Shown: positions 1 to 10,840 of the stretch, piece after piece
Position numbering within the stretch: position 1 is the first letter of the stretch
Layout of the letters: every line of letters starts with the position of its first letter
Origin: Vandiemenella viatica
Taxonomy: Eukaryota > Arthropoda > Insecta > Orthoptera > Morabidae
DNA: 64,000 nt
Direction of reading: 5' to 3'
Assembly (NCBI GenBank): GCA_031002005.1
Contig: CM061918.1
Coordinates: 42,816,047-42,880,046, forward strand
Position numbers and translations under genes: made by a program
Notes under the pieces: generated by a model
Seen by the model: only the letters and a program-made list of their open reading frames with translations
What the model was told of the DNA's origin: nothing
Database searches by the model: none

Positions 1-1
1 T

Positions 2-1030
2 GCCTCTACCGTTACATTGTCATCGCGTCCGAGTGACCGTGAACACATTAAATTACCTCCTATAGATATTCCTAGCTTTGATGGTAGTATGGAGAAATGG
101 TCAGTATTTTATGAATCTTTCAAAGCTAATATTCATGAGAACGACCAGTTAACTAACTCACAGCGTGTGCAATATCTTGTAAGTAAACTAACAGATAATG
201 CATTGAAGTTAACTGCAGGTATTGTACCTACAGCAGAAACATACCAAATAATGTGGGAAAATCTAGTAAGAAGATACCAAGACAAACGCCTGTTAGGTAC
301 TCACTATTTAAATATCATTTTGGATATAAAGCCTAGCAACAATAATCCAAACAGCTTGGATACATTTATAGAGAAATATTCAGCAGCAGTTGCAGCTTTG
401 AAACAATTAGGCATTCATGATCTTACAGATTTTATTTTATTTCAATGTGCATTGCGTAAGATCGATGCTCAAATTGTACAAGCCTTTGAAATGTCAGTAC
501 GCGATAAAGAAATGCCCACTTACAACGAATTAACTTTATTCGTGAAAGATCAGGTTAAAATTTCTAAACGTTCAAGCAATATGAACAGTGCAAGTTCGGG
601 ATTATATTCTCGCGCTTCAGATAACATGAACAAGCGACTCACAGAAAATGTGACTCGTGGACGTACTTCCAAAGCATTTGTTTCTAAAGAAGATAACGCA
701 ATAGTCAGAGACAATATGGCAACTAAGCTTATCTCTGGATCCTGTGTTTATTGTAAGCAAATAGATCATACATTACTCTATAATTGCTCCCACTTCAAAT
801 CTTTGGGTTCGCCACAGAATAGATATGAATTTGTAAAATCAAAAAGAGGCTGTGTGAACTGCCTGGGAATTTCTCACACTGTTTCCAACTGCAAATCGTC
901 GTCTGTAAGTTATGCAAGAAACGACACCATACTCTCTTACATTTTGATAGGAAAAATACGCAGACTCATTCCACTCGTCTCAACACGAGTGAGAATTGCG
1001 CGTTGCAAGCCATTTCCGACAACAGTGTAA
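2..1030 (+). pseudogene. BEL/Pao gag fragment
   Basis: This frame is open from the first bases of the window, so the true start is upstream; the first TTG at 17 is an ordinary Leu codon. The N-terminal part (LPPIDIPSFDG followed by WSVFYESFKANIH) matches the DUF1759 Gag region of BEL/Pao elements, which builds the particle shell. Around residues 240-290 there are two Cys/His zinc-knuckle-like motifs (CVYCKQIDHTLLYNC and CVNCLGISHTVSNC). A further Cys/His block at about 910-950 is readable only in the frame of the next piece, so a frame break lies near 900 and the last 40 residues here are off-frame. Confidence 0.85.
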
Positions 1031-3063
1031 GAACAGACCGCGCCAAAACTTGCTCTATTGATGTCGACACCAACTGTTCTGGTCCAGGGCTCGCATCATC
1101 GGCTCATGTAAATAAGGCTTCACATAATGAATCTCCGCTTTCCTTGAGCGTTAGTGTAAAGACTAATTTTCATATATTACTTTCCACAGCTCAAGTGTAT
1201 GCCAAGTCCACTGATAATAATTATCAAGTAATTAGGTGTCTAATTGATAATGGATCACAAAATCATTTAATTACCATCGATTGTTGTAAGTCATTGAACC
1301 TACAGATAATTCCATTAAATAATTCCTATGTGAAGGGTATAGGTTCGAGTTCGCGACCGATTTATGGTTATGTGAATATCGAAGTACAATCCCGTGTATT
1401 TAAAAGTAACAAATATAACATTCAAGCTCTAGTTGTTGATTCTATTACAGACCAATTACCTTCTCATTTTATAGAAAAGTGTGACATGTCATATTTGGAC
1501 AACCTACCTTTAGCTGATTTAACATGGAATATTCCGGGTAAAATTGATCTTGTGTTGGGTGCACAGCTTTTTCCGTATATTTATTTCGGAGATAGAGTTG
1601 AATCAGGTACTATGGCACCACCTGCTTTACTGACCGCCTTCGGTTATGTGTTGATGGGAGAATATTCTAGTATTCATACTCACCCAACATCTTTTACTGC
1701 TCTAGCACTCAATGAATTGGTGCAAAAATTTTGGGAATTAGAGGAGATATCTCACAAAAAATTCCTAAGCCCTGAGAATACAGAGTGTGAGAATTTATAT
1801 ACTCTATCTGTGACTAGGAACAGTGAAGGTAGATATACTGTGGCTTTACCGTTCCTTTCAGATCCTAATGAGCTTGGCAATTCTCGTTTCAATGCTTTAC
1901 GCCGATTTATGGCGCTCGAAAGGAAATTTAAACTATGTCCCACACTCCGAGAGAGCTATAATAAAGTTATTGAGGAATATATTACAAATGGTTACTTAAC
2001 AGAAGTTCGTGAATCAGAGGTTAGCGATGACGGGTATTATATTCCCCATCATGCAGTCATCCGCCCTGATAAACCCATGCCTCGCATTGTACTTGATGCA
2101 AGTGCTAAAACTCATACTGGTTTGTCATTAAATGACATTTTGCATACCGGTCCTAATTTACAGGCCGATTTATTCTTGCTTTTATTAAACTTTCGGTTAT
2201 TCCCGATTGCTATTACAGCGGATATCAAGCAAATGTATTTGCAGATTGGTGTTGTTAATGACCATCGCAGATTTTTGCGAATATTATTTCGTTTTGATGA
2301 TAGCGAAATAGTTCGGACATTTCATTTTAACCGTATTCCTTTTGGGTTAAAATCGAGTCCTTTTCTAGCTATGCGCACTTTGCGACAGCTGGCGGCTGAA
2401 GCGAGTTCTCAGTTTCCTGAAGCCTCTGAAGTCGTCGAGACTAAAATGTATATGGACGATTTGGTTCATTCTGTTCCTGATGAGGAAACAGCTTTTCGTT
2501 TATCCCGAGAACTAATCTCATTATTGAAGTCTGGAACTTTTGATTTAGTAAAATGGTCCAGCAATTCTTCTGGGTTACTCGATAGTCTTCCTGATTCTCA
2601 TCGAAGCCCAGTAAACTTTTCAGAAGGAAACGTAGTGACGTCAGCTAAGGTTCTGGGGCTATCATGGAAACCTTCAGACGACGTTTTCTACTTCACCACG
2701 ACCCAAGTTTGCGAAAAGTGCACGAAGCGGAACATATTATCTGTAGTGGCTCGTTTGTTTGATGTTTTGGGTCTGGTTGCTCCGGTTATTTTGTTAGCCA
2801 AGTTGTTAATTAAAGAACTGTGGCTAAGTAAAATTGATTGGGATGATACCCCGCCCGAGAGTGTGTTACGCCGATTTGCGGCGCTCACTCAAGAATTACC
2901 TCTTCTTTCCACTATGGAAATCCCTCGTCATGTAGGTGCATCAAAGGACTGCAAGGCCAATATTGTTGCCTTTTGTGACGCAAGTATGAACGGTTATGGT
3001 TCTGTTATATATTTACATACTACTGATGCTGTCTGGCATATCGGTTCGACTATTATGTGCTAA
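1003..3063 (+). pseudogene. BEL/Pao pol fragment: protease, reverse transcriptase, start of RNase H
   Basis: The protease region (about residues 75-190) has the family's active-site loop as LIDNGSQ, a D-N-G form of the usual D-S/T-G. The reverse transcriptase occupies roughly residues 320-600: the first catalytic Asp is in ADIKQMYLQI (codons from about 2218) and the YMDD box is at 2449-2460. RNase H starts with FCDASMNGYG near 2970. The frame closes at 3061 inside RNase H, and the rest is in the +2-shifted piece that overlaps it from about 2996. The two 60-80 codon open frames on the opposite strand here are shadows. Confidence 0.9.
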
Positions 3064-4438
3064 GTCCAAGGTTTCACCTACCAAAATAACGACACTTGCG
3101 CGTCTCGAGTTATGCGCCGCGCTTCTGATGTCGAAATTAGTTAAATTAGTTAATGAAACCTATCGAGATCGAGTCCATATAGTAGGCACCTATGCCTTTT
3201 CAGACTCTACGGTAGCTTTGTCCTGGATTCATTCTTCCCCGCATCGTTGGTCTGTTTTTGTGAGTAATAGGGTCGCTCAATGTCAAGAGAACCTTGCTCC
3301 TCAAAACTTCTTTCATGTTGCGGGAATCGAAAATCCAAGTGACTGCCTCTCTCGAGGTATGTTACCGTCACAATTAGTTTCTCATAGCTTGTGGTGGAAT
3401 GGACCGCCTTGGATGCATCGTCCCACTTCTGAGTGGCCCATTAAAACGTTTTCTCCGGGTGATTGTAAGGAATTACCGGAACACAAGACGAATGTTTTCA
3501 CAATTACTACCACTCAACCTGAACCTTCCGTGCTGTATGGTTTATCTCAGCGCGTGTCTTCTTGGGACAAATTATTGAGAGTTGTGATTTACATTTTTAG
3601 ATTTATAAAGAAGATTACCCCTTCTGGTGGGGTAAAGAATTTGTTCTTTGCTGAAAGGGCAATAATTCGTGCGGTACAAGATGTGCACTTTGCAGTAGAT
3701 ATTGCTCTTCTAAAAAAGAATAACTTGCCTTCGAAGAAGCTGCGGAATTTGTCAGTATTTCTTGATGAAGAAGGTATTTTACGAATTGGTGGACGACTGT
3801 CTAAGTCGGACTTACCCTTCGAAGCTAAACATCCAGCGCTACTTCCCAAGCATGACCATGTTGTGCATCTTATTATCAGACATTACCATGTTTTGAATTG
3901 TCATGCAGGGGCTGGTCTGTTAATATCGATTTTGCGGCAGCGCTACTGGATTTTAGCTGCGAGGATTGTTGTTAGGTCCATGGTACGTAAATGTAATTTT
4001 TGTTTTAGAGTTAACCCTACTCATCCTACTCCTAAAATGGCAGATTTGCCTCCCTGTCGCATACAGGAAGCTAAGGCTTTCGTTCATACTGGAGTAGATT
4101 ACGCAGGTCCGATTCCTATAACCCTTACACGACGCCGTGGTCAACACTCTCAAAAGGCGTACATTTGTCTTTTTGTGTGCCTAGTCACTAAGGCTATACA
4201 CATAGAGCTGGTCTCAGACTTAACGTCTGATACATACTTAGCCGCATTCAAGCGCTTTATTGCAAGACGAGGACCTGTTTCTTGTCTATATTCAGACAAT
4301 GGTACTAATTTTGTAGGTGCCAAGGCTCAGTTAGAAGAGTTGAACAAAGCTCTAAAACCTGAATTAAGTAGTCGCCGTATCGAGTGGAAAATGATCCCTC
4401 CGCGTGCTCCGCATTTCGGAGCATTAGTGGGAGTCTAA
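3050..4438 (+). pseudogene. BEL/Pao pol fragment: RNase H remainder and integrase core
   Basis: The useful reading starts where the RNase H sequence resumes (LLCAKSKVSPTKITTLARLE, just after 3050). It continues through the RNase H tail (DSTVALSWI, about 3200). The integrase zinc-binding H-H-C-C motif lies at about 3880-4010 (HYHVLNCHAG ... CNFCF). The catalytic core shows the first Asp in HTGVDYAGPI (about 4090) and the second in YSDNGTNFVGA (about 4290). The frame ends at 4438 just before the position of the catalytic Glu. A one-base shift in the GTGGG run near 4427 explains the stop. Confidence 0.9.
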
Positions 4439-4958
4439 TATAAAGAGTTTGAAGACCCATTTATTTAGAGTGATTGGAAATCAACTTCTCACTTATGAAG
4501 AACTGCAAACGGTTCTAGTTCAGATTGAATGCGTTATGAATTCGCGACCTTTAAATGTAGTGTCGTCGGATCCATACCCAGAAGTTATTACTCCTGCACA
4601 TTTTTTGATGTCAACTCCACTACAGTACTTACCGGCCGCTGACATGTCTTGTTCGAATCTAAACCAACGTAAGAAGTTGTTAGATCAGATGGTCCAGTCA
4701 TTCTGGAAAAAATGGCGACTTGAATATTTGCACACCCTGCAAGTTAGACATAAATGGTCGACACCGGATAACCCTGTTCAAGTGGGTACAGTTGTAATCG
4801 TGGGGCAAGATGATTCTCCCCCTTTGAACTGGCCCTTAGGGGTGATTATTAAAACTTATCCTGGTTCAGACAATGTCACTCGGGTGGCGATGGTGAAGAC
4901 ACGATTCGGCACTTTCAAGCGTCCAGTGGTTAAACTTTATCCCATACCAACACAATAA
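4434..4958 (+). pseudogene. BEL/Pao integrase C-terminal fragment
   Basis: This frame carries on directly from the integrase core. The region following the catalytic Glu (KTHLFRVIG, LLTYEELQTVLVQIE, MNSRPL) and a C-terminal domain with PAHFL, WKKWRLEYL and LNWPLGVI are all characteristic of BEL/Pao integrases. The catalytic Glu codon falls in the few bases just ahead of 4440 and remains readable in this frame, so only the frame, not the residue, was lost. The piece ends with a natural TAA at 4956-4958, followed by AT-rich 3' untranslated sequence. Confidence 0.88.
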
Positions 4959-5157
4959 TATTTTTTCTTTCATTACTTTTAATGTATTCAAATTTATTAA
5001 TAGACTTTTAATTTAATCTTGCGTCAATCCTACTCTCAACCCCTATCTTCATTATTGTTTTGAATCAGTAAAGTTACTTTAATTTTTATGTCACAACTTA
5101 GAATATCCCATAATGTGAGGGAAAATTATTTTTATTTTTTGAAAGTCCTAAGAACTT

Positions 5158-5171
5158 TCAAGGGGGGGGAG
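5158..5171 (+). promoter_or_regulatory. Polypurine tract of the BEL/Pao element
   Basis: A run of G with flanking A (AAGGGGGGGGAG) sits immediately before the TG that opens the candidate LTR, 200 bases after the pol stop. This is the expected position of the plus-strand primer site. Confidence 0.75.
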
Positions 5172-5173
5172 CA

Positions 5174-5823
5174 TGGTTGAGCGATTTCTTATTCCGTCGG
5201 CCGCGGGCATCTATGTTCGCGGCGGAATAGGTCAGTTGGCGTAATTCAGACATCCACTGGCCTATGCAATATTTGCGTGCCTTGTTACACAAGGAAGCTA
5301 GTATATGTGTATTCCTTTCTTTTATATGAGTGACTATTATTGTTACGCTCACGTCCGCGACGATTAAGCTCGCGTACAAATCATCATATCGACTTAAGCT
5401 ATTTATTTGACTGTCGGCGAGTTCTGCCACAAGTTTCGGAGTAAAGAGTGTTCTACAACTCAGATTTCGGTGCATCCTGGTTGCATCTTGCTACAAATAA
5501 TAGCTGGTGTCATGTTATAGTATTAACATGCAAATTGACGCCACAAACATAAGGTGAGTGGATCTCTGTTTTTTTGCGCTATTACTGCCCGAATCGCTGC
5601 CGCCGAATTTCGGGTGTCTGTGGTCGGCGGAAGTGGAGAGAAATCGCTCACCAATTAATTAATAACGGTTATGTTCCCTGCGGGAAGTCACTATTTATAC
5701 GTGGCTTTCCCAAGATAGATTATCCATCATCTACATACATTTAATTGAAGTTTAGCCCTCGAAGAAGGCATAAGCTGAGTGGTCGAAACATCAGCGTTTA
5801 ATAGTACTAATATTCGGGAAACA
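5174..5823 (+). repeat. Candidate 3' LTR of the BEL/Pao element
   Basis: The segment starts with TG straight after the polypurine tract and a CA at 5822-5823 gives a plausible end, about 650 bases. It has a TATA-like CTATTTATACG near 5690, and the late segment GGTCGAAACATCAGCG resembles the sequence often seen near LTR ends. The 5' LTR is outside the window, so the boundary cannot be proven. A run of 52 T follows after eight bases (5831-5882). Confidence 0.6.
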
Positions 5824-5828
5824 TGTAA

Positions 5829-5830
<2 letters not shown>

Positions 5831-5882
<52 letters not shown>
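5831..5882. repeat. Homopolymer T52
   Basis: Fifty-two uninterrupted T on the plus strand. It is placed like the A-tail of a minus-strand retroposon, but the sequence to its right (5883-5980) is not recognised as any SINE or LINE in the window. Confidence 0.95.
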
Positions 5883-5885
<3 letters not shown>

Positions 5886-5983
5886 AGTAAGGTATAATAG
5901 GAACTTATGTAGTATATGGTAAATGGAATTTAAATGCAAGTGCTGTTTTGATCATATTCCACCTTCATCTTACTTCACAATTT

Positions 5984-6021
5984 TTTTATAGCTTCACTCC
6001 TCGTTAATGTCGACGTCATTA
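5984..6021 (-). mobile_element. SINE-A fragment, left part, interrupted by Harbinger elements
   Basis: TTTTTTTATAG and the following CTCGTTAATGTCGACGTCATTA match the 3' end of the SINE-A family in reverse orientation. The body resumes at 8689 after two Harbinger elements. The TTA at 6019-6021 is the duplicated target. Confidence 0.75.
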
Positions 6022-6377
6022 AGCGGCCCCTACACGGTCAATACTATTGCACAATATTTACGGTTGCGCAATAATATTGAACGTCTGTAGGTTACATTGA
6101 GAGGTTGTGCAATATTATTGAGTGAATCCAAACAGTTTGAAATATATTGTGCAACCTGAAATGCATTGTGCCGTCTGTGGGCGATATTGCGCAATATTCC
6201 CTCATTAGTCTCGAGACACGGGCACGATCACTACTCTCCGCTTGTATTTTGTTACTGTAATATATTTTTCATTGATTTTTTCTTCTGAAAATGAATGCAA
6301 AAGTGAATTGAATGCAAGATTTACCGGCATTATGGAATGTCGAAGCGTCTGAGTATAAAAACAGACAGGAAAAAATA

Positions 6378-6699
6378 AGGCTTACGAAATTCTGCTATAT
6401 ATAGAGAAACATGCAATTGCTACGAGGGAAGATGTTACAAAAAGGATCTATTCTTTCAGGACCAACTACAGAAAAGAAGTAAAACGAATTAAAGATATAA
6501 AAAAAGAATAGTTGTGGGTGGAGATGAAGTGGTGGAGCCTACGTTTTGGTACTTCGACCAGCTGAGTTTTCTTGGAGACCAGGATGTGGTGAGCTCAAAA
6601 CATACAATGGGACCACTGGAAAAGCAGAGAAAATTACTGAATGATTTAACTATTTATTATTTCGGTTTTATTATTAGCCACAATAATAACAAACCTTGA
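6378..6699 (+). pseudogene. MADF-domain accessory protein remnant of Harbinger copy 1
   Basis: Readable pieces include VTKRIYSFRTNYRKEVKRIK and, after a stop and frame break near 6510, DEVVEPTFWYFDQLSFLGDQ. A helix with R-x-x-Y-x-K-E followed by a linker and E/P-S/T-W-Y-F-x-x-L-x-F-L is the layout of the MADF domain. MADF/Myb-like proteins are the DNA-binding partners encoded by PIF/Harbinger elements. The N-terminal third of the domain is only loosely visible, and the frame is broken, so this is a relic. The clean 61-codon open frame (6514-6699) covers only the C-terminal half. Confidence 0.75.
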
Positions 6700-6829
6700 T
6701 ATAGTATACATGTGACATTAAAAGGAGTTATTAGGTATGAATAAAATGCAAAATTTATTCAAACAATGTTAACAAAACTGATCTTTCCAACGAAATTTTC
6801 TCTTATTGTCGAAACAGTCAAGCATCGTC

Positions 6830-7240
6830 ACAACAAAAAAACAAATGGTGCAAGCATATTACTGTCTAGTAAAAGTTCTTGTGAGGTGATTAATAAGCAT
6901 ATCTCCAAATTTGGAACATTAAGAAAGCCACCATCATATACACGAAGACACATACATTCGATCCAACGTCTGCCATTAAAAACTTGTAATTCGCGTTTTC
7001 TATACCCAAAAGAGCAATACTGTAAAAGTGTTTAAACTTATAGAAAGGAATTCAGAACCAGGAGGTATCTTGATAACTAGATGTCTCCTGCGTAAAGCAC
7101 CAAGACAGTTCGAAGACAATTCCTCCATCATGTGTCAATATTTCCGCTTCACATACCAATTCTTTATCCGTCTTACTTTTTTTTTCACGCCTTACAGTAA
7201 AGCAATAGCAACAGCTGGTACGACCTGCTTGTCCGTCATT
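6830..7240 (-). pseudogene. Harbinger transposase (DDE_Tnp_4) remnant, copy 1
   Basis: On the minus strand, one block near 7090-7130 reads NCLGALRRRHLVIKIPPGS. It corresponds to the transposase segment around the first catalytic Asp (normally N-C-x-G-A-x-D-G-K-H). Here the Asp position is Arg, so the catalytic residue is gone. A second block near 6950-7020 reads ALLGIENANYKFLMADVGSN, matching the conserved stretch that ends in D-V-G with the second Asp kept. The blocks are in different frames and no third-acidic region was seen. Confidence 0.7.
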
Positions 7241-7699
7241 TCGAAGCCAACTAAACTATTGTGCAATAATTATTGAGCAGTCTAGGGAGAACATCAATAT
7301 TATTGCACAATAATATTGATTGTGTAAGGGCCGCTTTAAGCGGCCCCTACACGGTCAATATTATTGCACAATATTTACGGTTGCACAATAATATTGAATG
7401 TCTGTGGGTTAGATTGAGAGGTTGTGCAATATTATTGAGTGAATCTAAACAGTTTGAAATATATTGTGCAACCTGAAATGCATTGTGCCGTCTGTGGGCG
7501 ATATTGCGCAATATCCCCTCAGTTGGTCTCGAGACACGGGCACGATCACTACTCTCCGCTTGTATTTTGTTACTGTAATAGTTTTTCAATGATTTTTTCT
7601 TCTGAAAATGAATTCAAAAGTGAAGTGAGTGCAAGATTTACCAGCATTGTGGAATGTCAAATCGTCTGAGTATAAAAACAGACAGGAAAAAATAAGGCT

Positions 7700-8026
7700 T
7701 ACGAAATTCTGCTGCACAAATATAAAGAGAAACATGCAATTGCAACGGGGGAAGATGTTACAAAAAGGATCGATTCTTTCAGGACCAACTACGGAAAAGA
7801 AGTAAAACGAATTAAAGATACAAAAAAATGAATAGTTATGGGTGGAGATGAAGTGGTGGAGCCAACGTTATTGTACTTCGACCAGCTGAGTTTTCTTGGA
7901 GACCAGGATGTGGTGAGCTCAAAACGTACAAGGGGACCACTGGAAGAGCACAGAAAATTACTGAATGATTTAAGTATTTATTATTTCGGTTTTATTATTA
8001 GCCACAATAATAACAACAAACCCTGA
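7700..8026 (+). pseudogene. MADF-domain accessory protein remnant of Harbinger copy 2
   Basis: It contains the same segments as the copy 1 relic: KRIDSFRTNYGKEVKRIK, then a stop codon, then DEVVEPTLLYFDQLSFLGDQ. The Trp of the W-Y-F motif is Leu here, and the Arg of the first motif is Gly. An in-frame stop near 7830 divides the domain in both copies, at slightly different positions. Confidence 0.7.
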
Positions 8027-8159
8027 GATAGTATACATGTGACATTAAAAGGAGTTATTAGGTATGAATAAAATGCAAAATTTATTCAAACAATGTTAAC
8101 AAAACTGATTTTTCCAACGAAATTTTCGCTTATTGTTAAAACAGTCACGCATCGTAACC

Positions 8160-8560
8160 AAAAAAGAAATAAAAATAAAATGGTGCAATCTTATTACCGT
8201 TTAGTAAAAGTTCTTGTGAGGTGATTAATCAGCATATCTCCAAATTTGGAACATTAAGGAAGCCACCATCATTTACACGAAGACACATACATTCGATCCG
8301 ACTTCTACCATTAAAAAGTTGTAATTTGCATTTACTATACCCAACAGAGCAATACTGAAGAAGTGTTTAATCTTATAAAAAGGAATTCAGAACCAGGAGG
8401 TATCTTGATAACTAGATGTCTCCTGCGTAAAGCACCAAGACAGTTCGAAGACAATTCCTCCATCATGTGTGAATATTTCCGCTTCACATATCAATTCTTT
8501 ATCCGTCTTAATTTTTTTTTTTCACTCAGTACAGTAAAGCAATAGCAACAGCTGCTACGT
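8160..8560 (-). pseudogene. Harbinger transposase remnant, copy 2
   Basis: The minus strand repeats NCLGALRRRHLVIKIPPGS near 8410-8465, so the loss of the first catalytic Asp predates the split of the two copies. The second block reads ALLGIVNANYNFLMVEVGSN near 8290-8350, where the second Asp has become Glu. Both copies are therefore catalytically dead. Confidence 0.7.
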
Positions 8561-8688
8561 CCTGCTCGTCTGTCATTTCGAAGCCAACTAAACTATTTTG
8601 CAATAATTATTGAGCAGTCTAGGGAGAACATCAATATTATTGCGCAATATTATTGTACAATAATATTGATCGTGTAAGGGCCGCTTTA

Positions 8689-8782
8689 GAGACGGGAAAG
8701 GACTGGGTGCAAGGAACGGGAAGGAACTGGACCTGGAGCGATTCATGGTAACCATGAAAAACAGAAAATCCGGATTTCCTTC
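8689..8782 (-). mobile_element. SINE-A fragment, right part, after the Harbinger pair
   Basis: GAGACGGGAAAGGACTGG, GCAAGGAACGGGAAGG and the diverged block GGTAACCATGAAAAAC continue the SINE-A body that stops at 6021. Uninterrupted copies elsewhere in the window read GTCATTAGAGGCGGGA across this point. Confidence 0.75.
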
Positions 8783-8849
8783 GATGCTCATCAATATTGA
8801 CTGTCAATTCACTTTTCTCACCTTACACAGTCAATATTACTGTCAACTA

Positions 8850-9835
8850 GTGTAAGCTTGTGACCGTTTGTTGCGTATCGTCAGCGACTAGAATAATTCT
8901 AGGTTTATGGTCAAACATGACAGGTTGATCAGATCTGACCTAATACCAACTTGTCTGTGCTTCACCCTTAGGATGAGTAAAATCTCTTGACGTAGATATT
9001 AAACACGGAAAGGGACGATCGCGATATCGATAATTGTTTCAAATGCCTTAGACTCGAACTTGCTGCAATTCAAACTTCTAGTTGACCCTTAAAGTTCACT
9101 CTGAAAAATTTTAAAAACTTATGTTTGCATCTAAAGCGTCAAGTTGTTTTTTTTTGTTTTTGTTTTTTATTGAGACTGGGCAAACATTCAGAATATAATT
9201 TTTATTCATAATGTCTGTAACGACCAGAGAACTTAATACAGTTTTCAGATTATTAAACAGTTGAGCATCTCCTAAAAAATGAATTGCCAGAATACTCGAT
9301 TCGGTAACATATTTGGCCTGATGTCCACTTTAAATAACCTAATAACTCACGTACAGCGAACACGAACAAAGATCATTAACCAAGGTAATCAGTAAAAAAA
9401 AATTAGAAATGAATCGTAATGAATAAACTTTGGTCAAGCAACAACATTAGCGAAAGTTTTAATTAGATTGAAATTTAGCCTAGGCGAGAATGACAATTGG
9501 CATTCGATGTTACTGCAGTGACCATGGGTAATTTAAGTTTTTTAAAGTTTTTTATGTTGCTTTCATTAGCAATATGTTACTAAAAATCAGTTCCGTAAAG
9601 TTTTTTTAACTATGAAAAGCTACGAAAAGTAAACTTAATGAATGTATTATAGCAATTAATTTAGTAGCAGTTGCTTAGTTATTAAATTGTGGATATAACC
9701 TCGAATATCTTCTAATGATATCTCCAATTGTTAATCTGTGAGCGAAGGCTGACACGTGACACCGTTCTTCAGCCAACAGCTGTCGAGGTGAGAGAGTGAG
9801 CTTAGGAAATTATATTGTAGATGTAATGAGATGTT
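8850..9835. repeat. ~1 kb sequence duplicated at 57475-58490 (copy 1)
   Basis: Long collinear similarity to 57475-58490 in the same orientation. Examples are ATTAAACACGG, AATTGTTTCAAA, ACTCGATTCGGTAACATATT, TGTCCACTTTAAATAA, TGACAATTGGCATTCG and GTGAGCTTAGGAAAT, in the same order and spacing. No coding sequence or terminal repeat is visible. The second copy lies just upstream of the cuticle-type promoter, so this may be duplicated gene-flanking DNA or an uncharacterised repeat. Confidence 0.8.
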
Positions 9836-10108
9836 GTCAGTATTATTGATCACGTAACGTCTGCTATACACACGTAAATTATTATCATTAATTTAGTAAT
9901 ATTTCATCACTCGCTAAAGCAAATCCAAAATCGAAATCATTATATAAGAAAGCAAACATAAATCAAAATATTCTAATCGACATTGTATAAGAACATAACT
10001 TAATTGCTTTTTAAAGCACCTCATTTGTCAATAAAGGTCAATAATGTTCGCAGTCATGGTTGCAATTGGTGAGCATGGATTTTTTTTTTCTTTTCTTTAT
10101 TTCTTTAA
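9836..10108. other. No recognised feature
   Basis: AT-rich sequence without open frames, motifs or repeats that I can match elsewhere in the window. Confidence 0.5.
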
Positions 10109-10840
10109 GGGAAGACGTTCATGACATTGATCAAAAATGTCAATTTTCAATTAATTTTTTAGTACAACTCATGGACAATAAGTTCCCAAAGTTTCAATGA
10201 TGAAATCGCATCCGAAGTGCCTGAAAAATAATTAAACGTGTGACGCAACATCCCCGTCACACCCACTTTTTGAAGCAGCACTTCAATACCAGCTCAGTGA
10301 ACAAATTGCGTTTCCTCAAAAATGTGTTTTTCTAAGTTTACGTACCTTTTCCTCAGAATCTAAGTACGCTAGAATTATGAAATTTTGTACACTTATTCCT
10401 ATAAACCTAATAAATGTTGTCTCAAGATCAAATTTTGAAATTCTTATTGCCAGCTGAGATATGGGGGCAAAGTGCTTGGAATTCTGCATGAATTTAAAAT
10501 TTTACTTGCAGAATTATAATTAAAAATTTATGAAAATTCTCCTATTTGATTTATTCAAAAAACCTCATGAGAGAAGCTTACTATATGTAAACAGAGGAAA
10601 CAGAGAAAATTTGGTAGAAATATCTTGAATAATTTCTGAGAAAAAGGAATATACATTATTTTTTGAAAATAAAAATTTAAAAATTCATTAAAAAAAGTTG
10701 AATATATATAATCAATGGAATTTATAGGTAAATGTGTTCATTTCATGAAAAGCGTGGTACAAAATTTCATTGCCATATCTTCAAAACTGTGGATTGGGTG
10801 CATTTTTGAAATAGTGTGTGTTTTTCATGAACGTCCCCCC
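10109..10840. mobile_element. TTAA-flanked MITE, piggyBac-like
   Basis: The left end GGGAAGACGTTCATGACA and the reverse complement of the right end, GGGGGGACGTTCATGAAA, form an inverted pair. Both are directly preceded by TTAA on the outside (10105-10108 and 10841-10844). A TTAA target is the signature of piggyBac-type transposition. The 732-bp interior is AT-rich and non-coding. Confidence 0.6.

Larger units (their letters stand above)
1..5823 (+). mobile_element. BEL/Pao LTR retrotransposon, 5' end outside the window
   Basis: Four consecutive open pieces in shifting frames encode, in order, a Gag with the BEL-type N-terminal domain and Cys/His knuckles, an aspartic protease, a reverse transcriptase, RNase H and an integrase with a C-terminal extension. 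This domain order and the wording of the motifs are those of the BEL/Pao group. They are followed by a G-rich polypurine tract and a candidate 3' LTR. The 5' LTR and the start of gag lie before base 1. Frame breaks near 900, 3050 and 4427 make this copy non-autonomous. The open stretches are long and motifs well kept, so decay looks recent. Confidence 0.93.
6022..7335. mobile_element. PIF/Harbinger element, copy 1, non-autonomous
   Basis: The 1314-bp unit has terminal inverted repeats beginning AGCGGCCCCTACACGGTCAA on the left, and its near reverse complement ending GTAAGGGCCGCT on the right. It is bounded by TTA on both sides (6019-6021 and 7336-7338), the target duplication typical of PIF/Harbinger. 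Inside are remnants of the two genes of this superfamily: a MADF-type protein on the plus strand (about 6380-6700) and a DDE_Tnp_4 transposase on the minus strand (about 6830-7240). The transposase is far too short to work, so movement would need another copy. Confidence 0.9.
7339..8685. mobile_element. PIF/Harbinger element, copy 2, in tandem with copy 1
   Basis: This 1347-bp unit repeats copy 1 in the same orientation almost throughout, with the same inverted termini. It starts immediately after the TTA at 7336-7338 and is followed by TTA at 8686-8688. Copy 2 has small insertions relative to copy 1, for example extra bases near 7710 and 8165, and lost part of the 3' transposase region differently. 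The single TTA between the copies serves as a target duplication for both. Confidence 0.9.

Noticed and set aside
1752..1943. Minus-strand frames inside gag/pol
   Set aside because: Shadows of the well-supported plus-strand pol reading frames.
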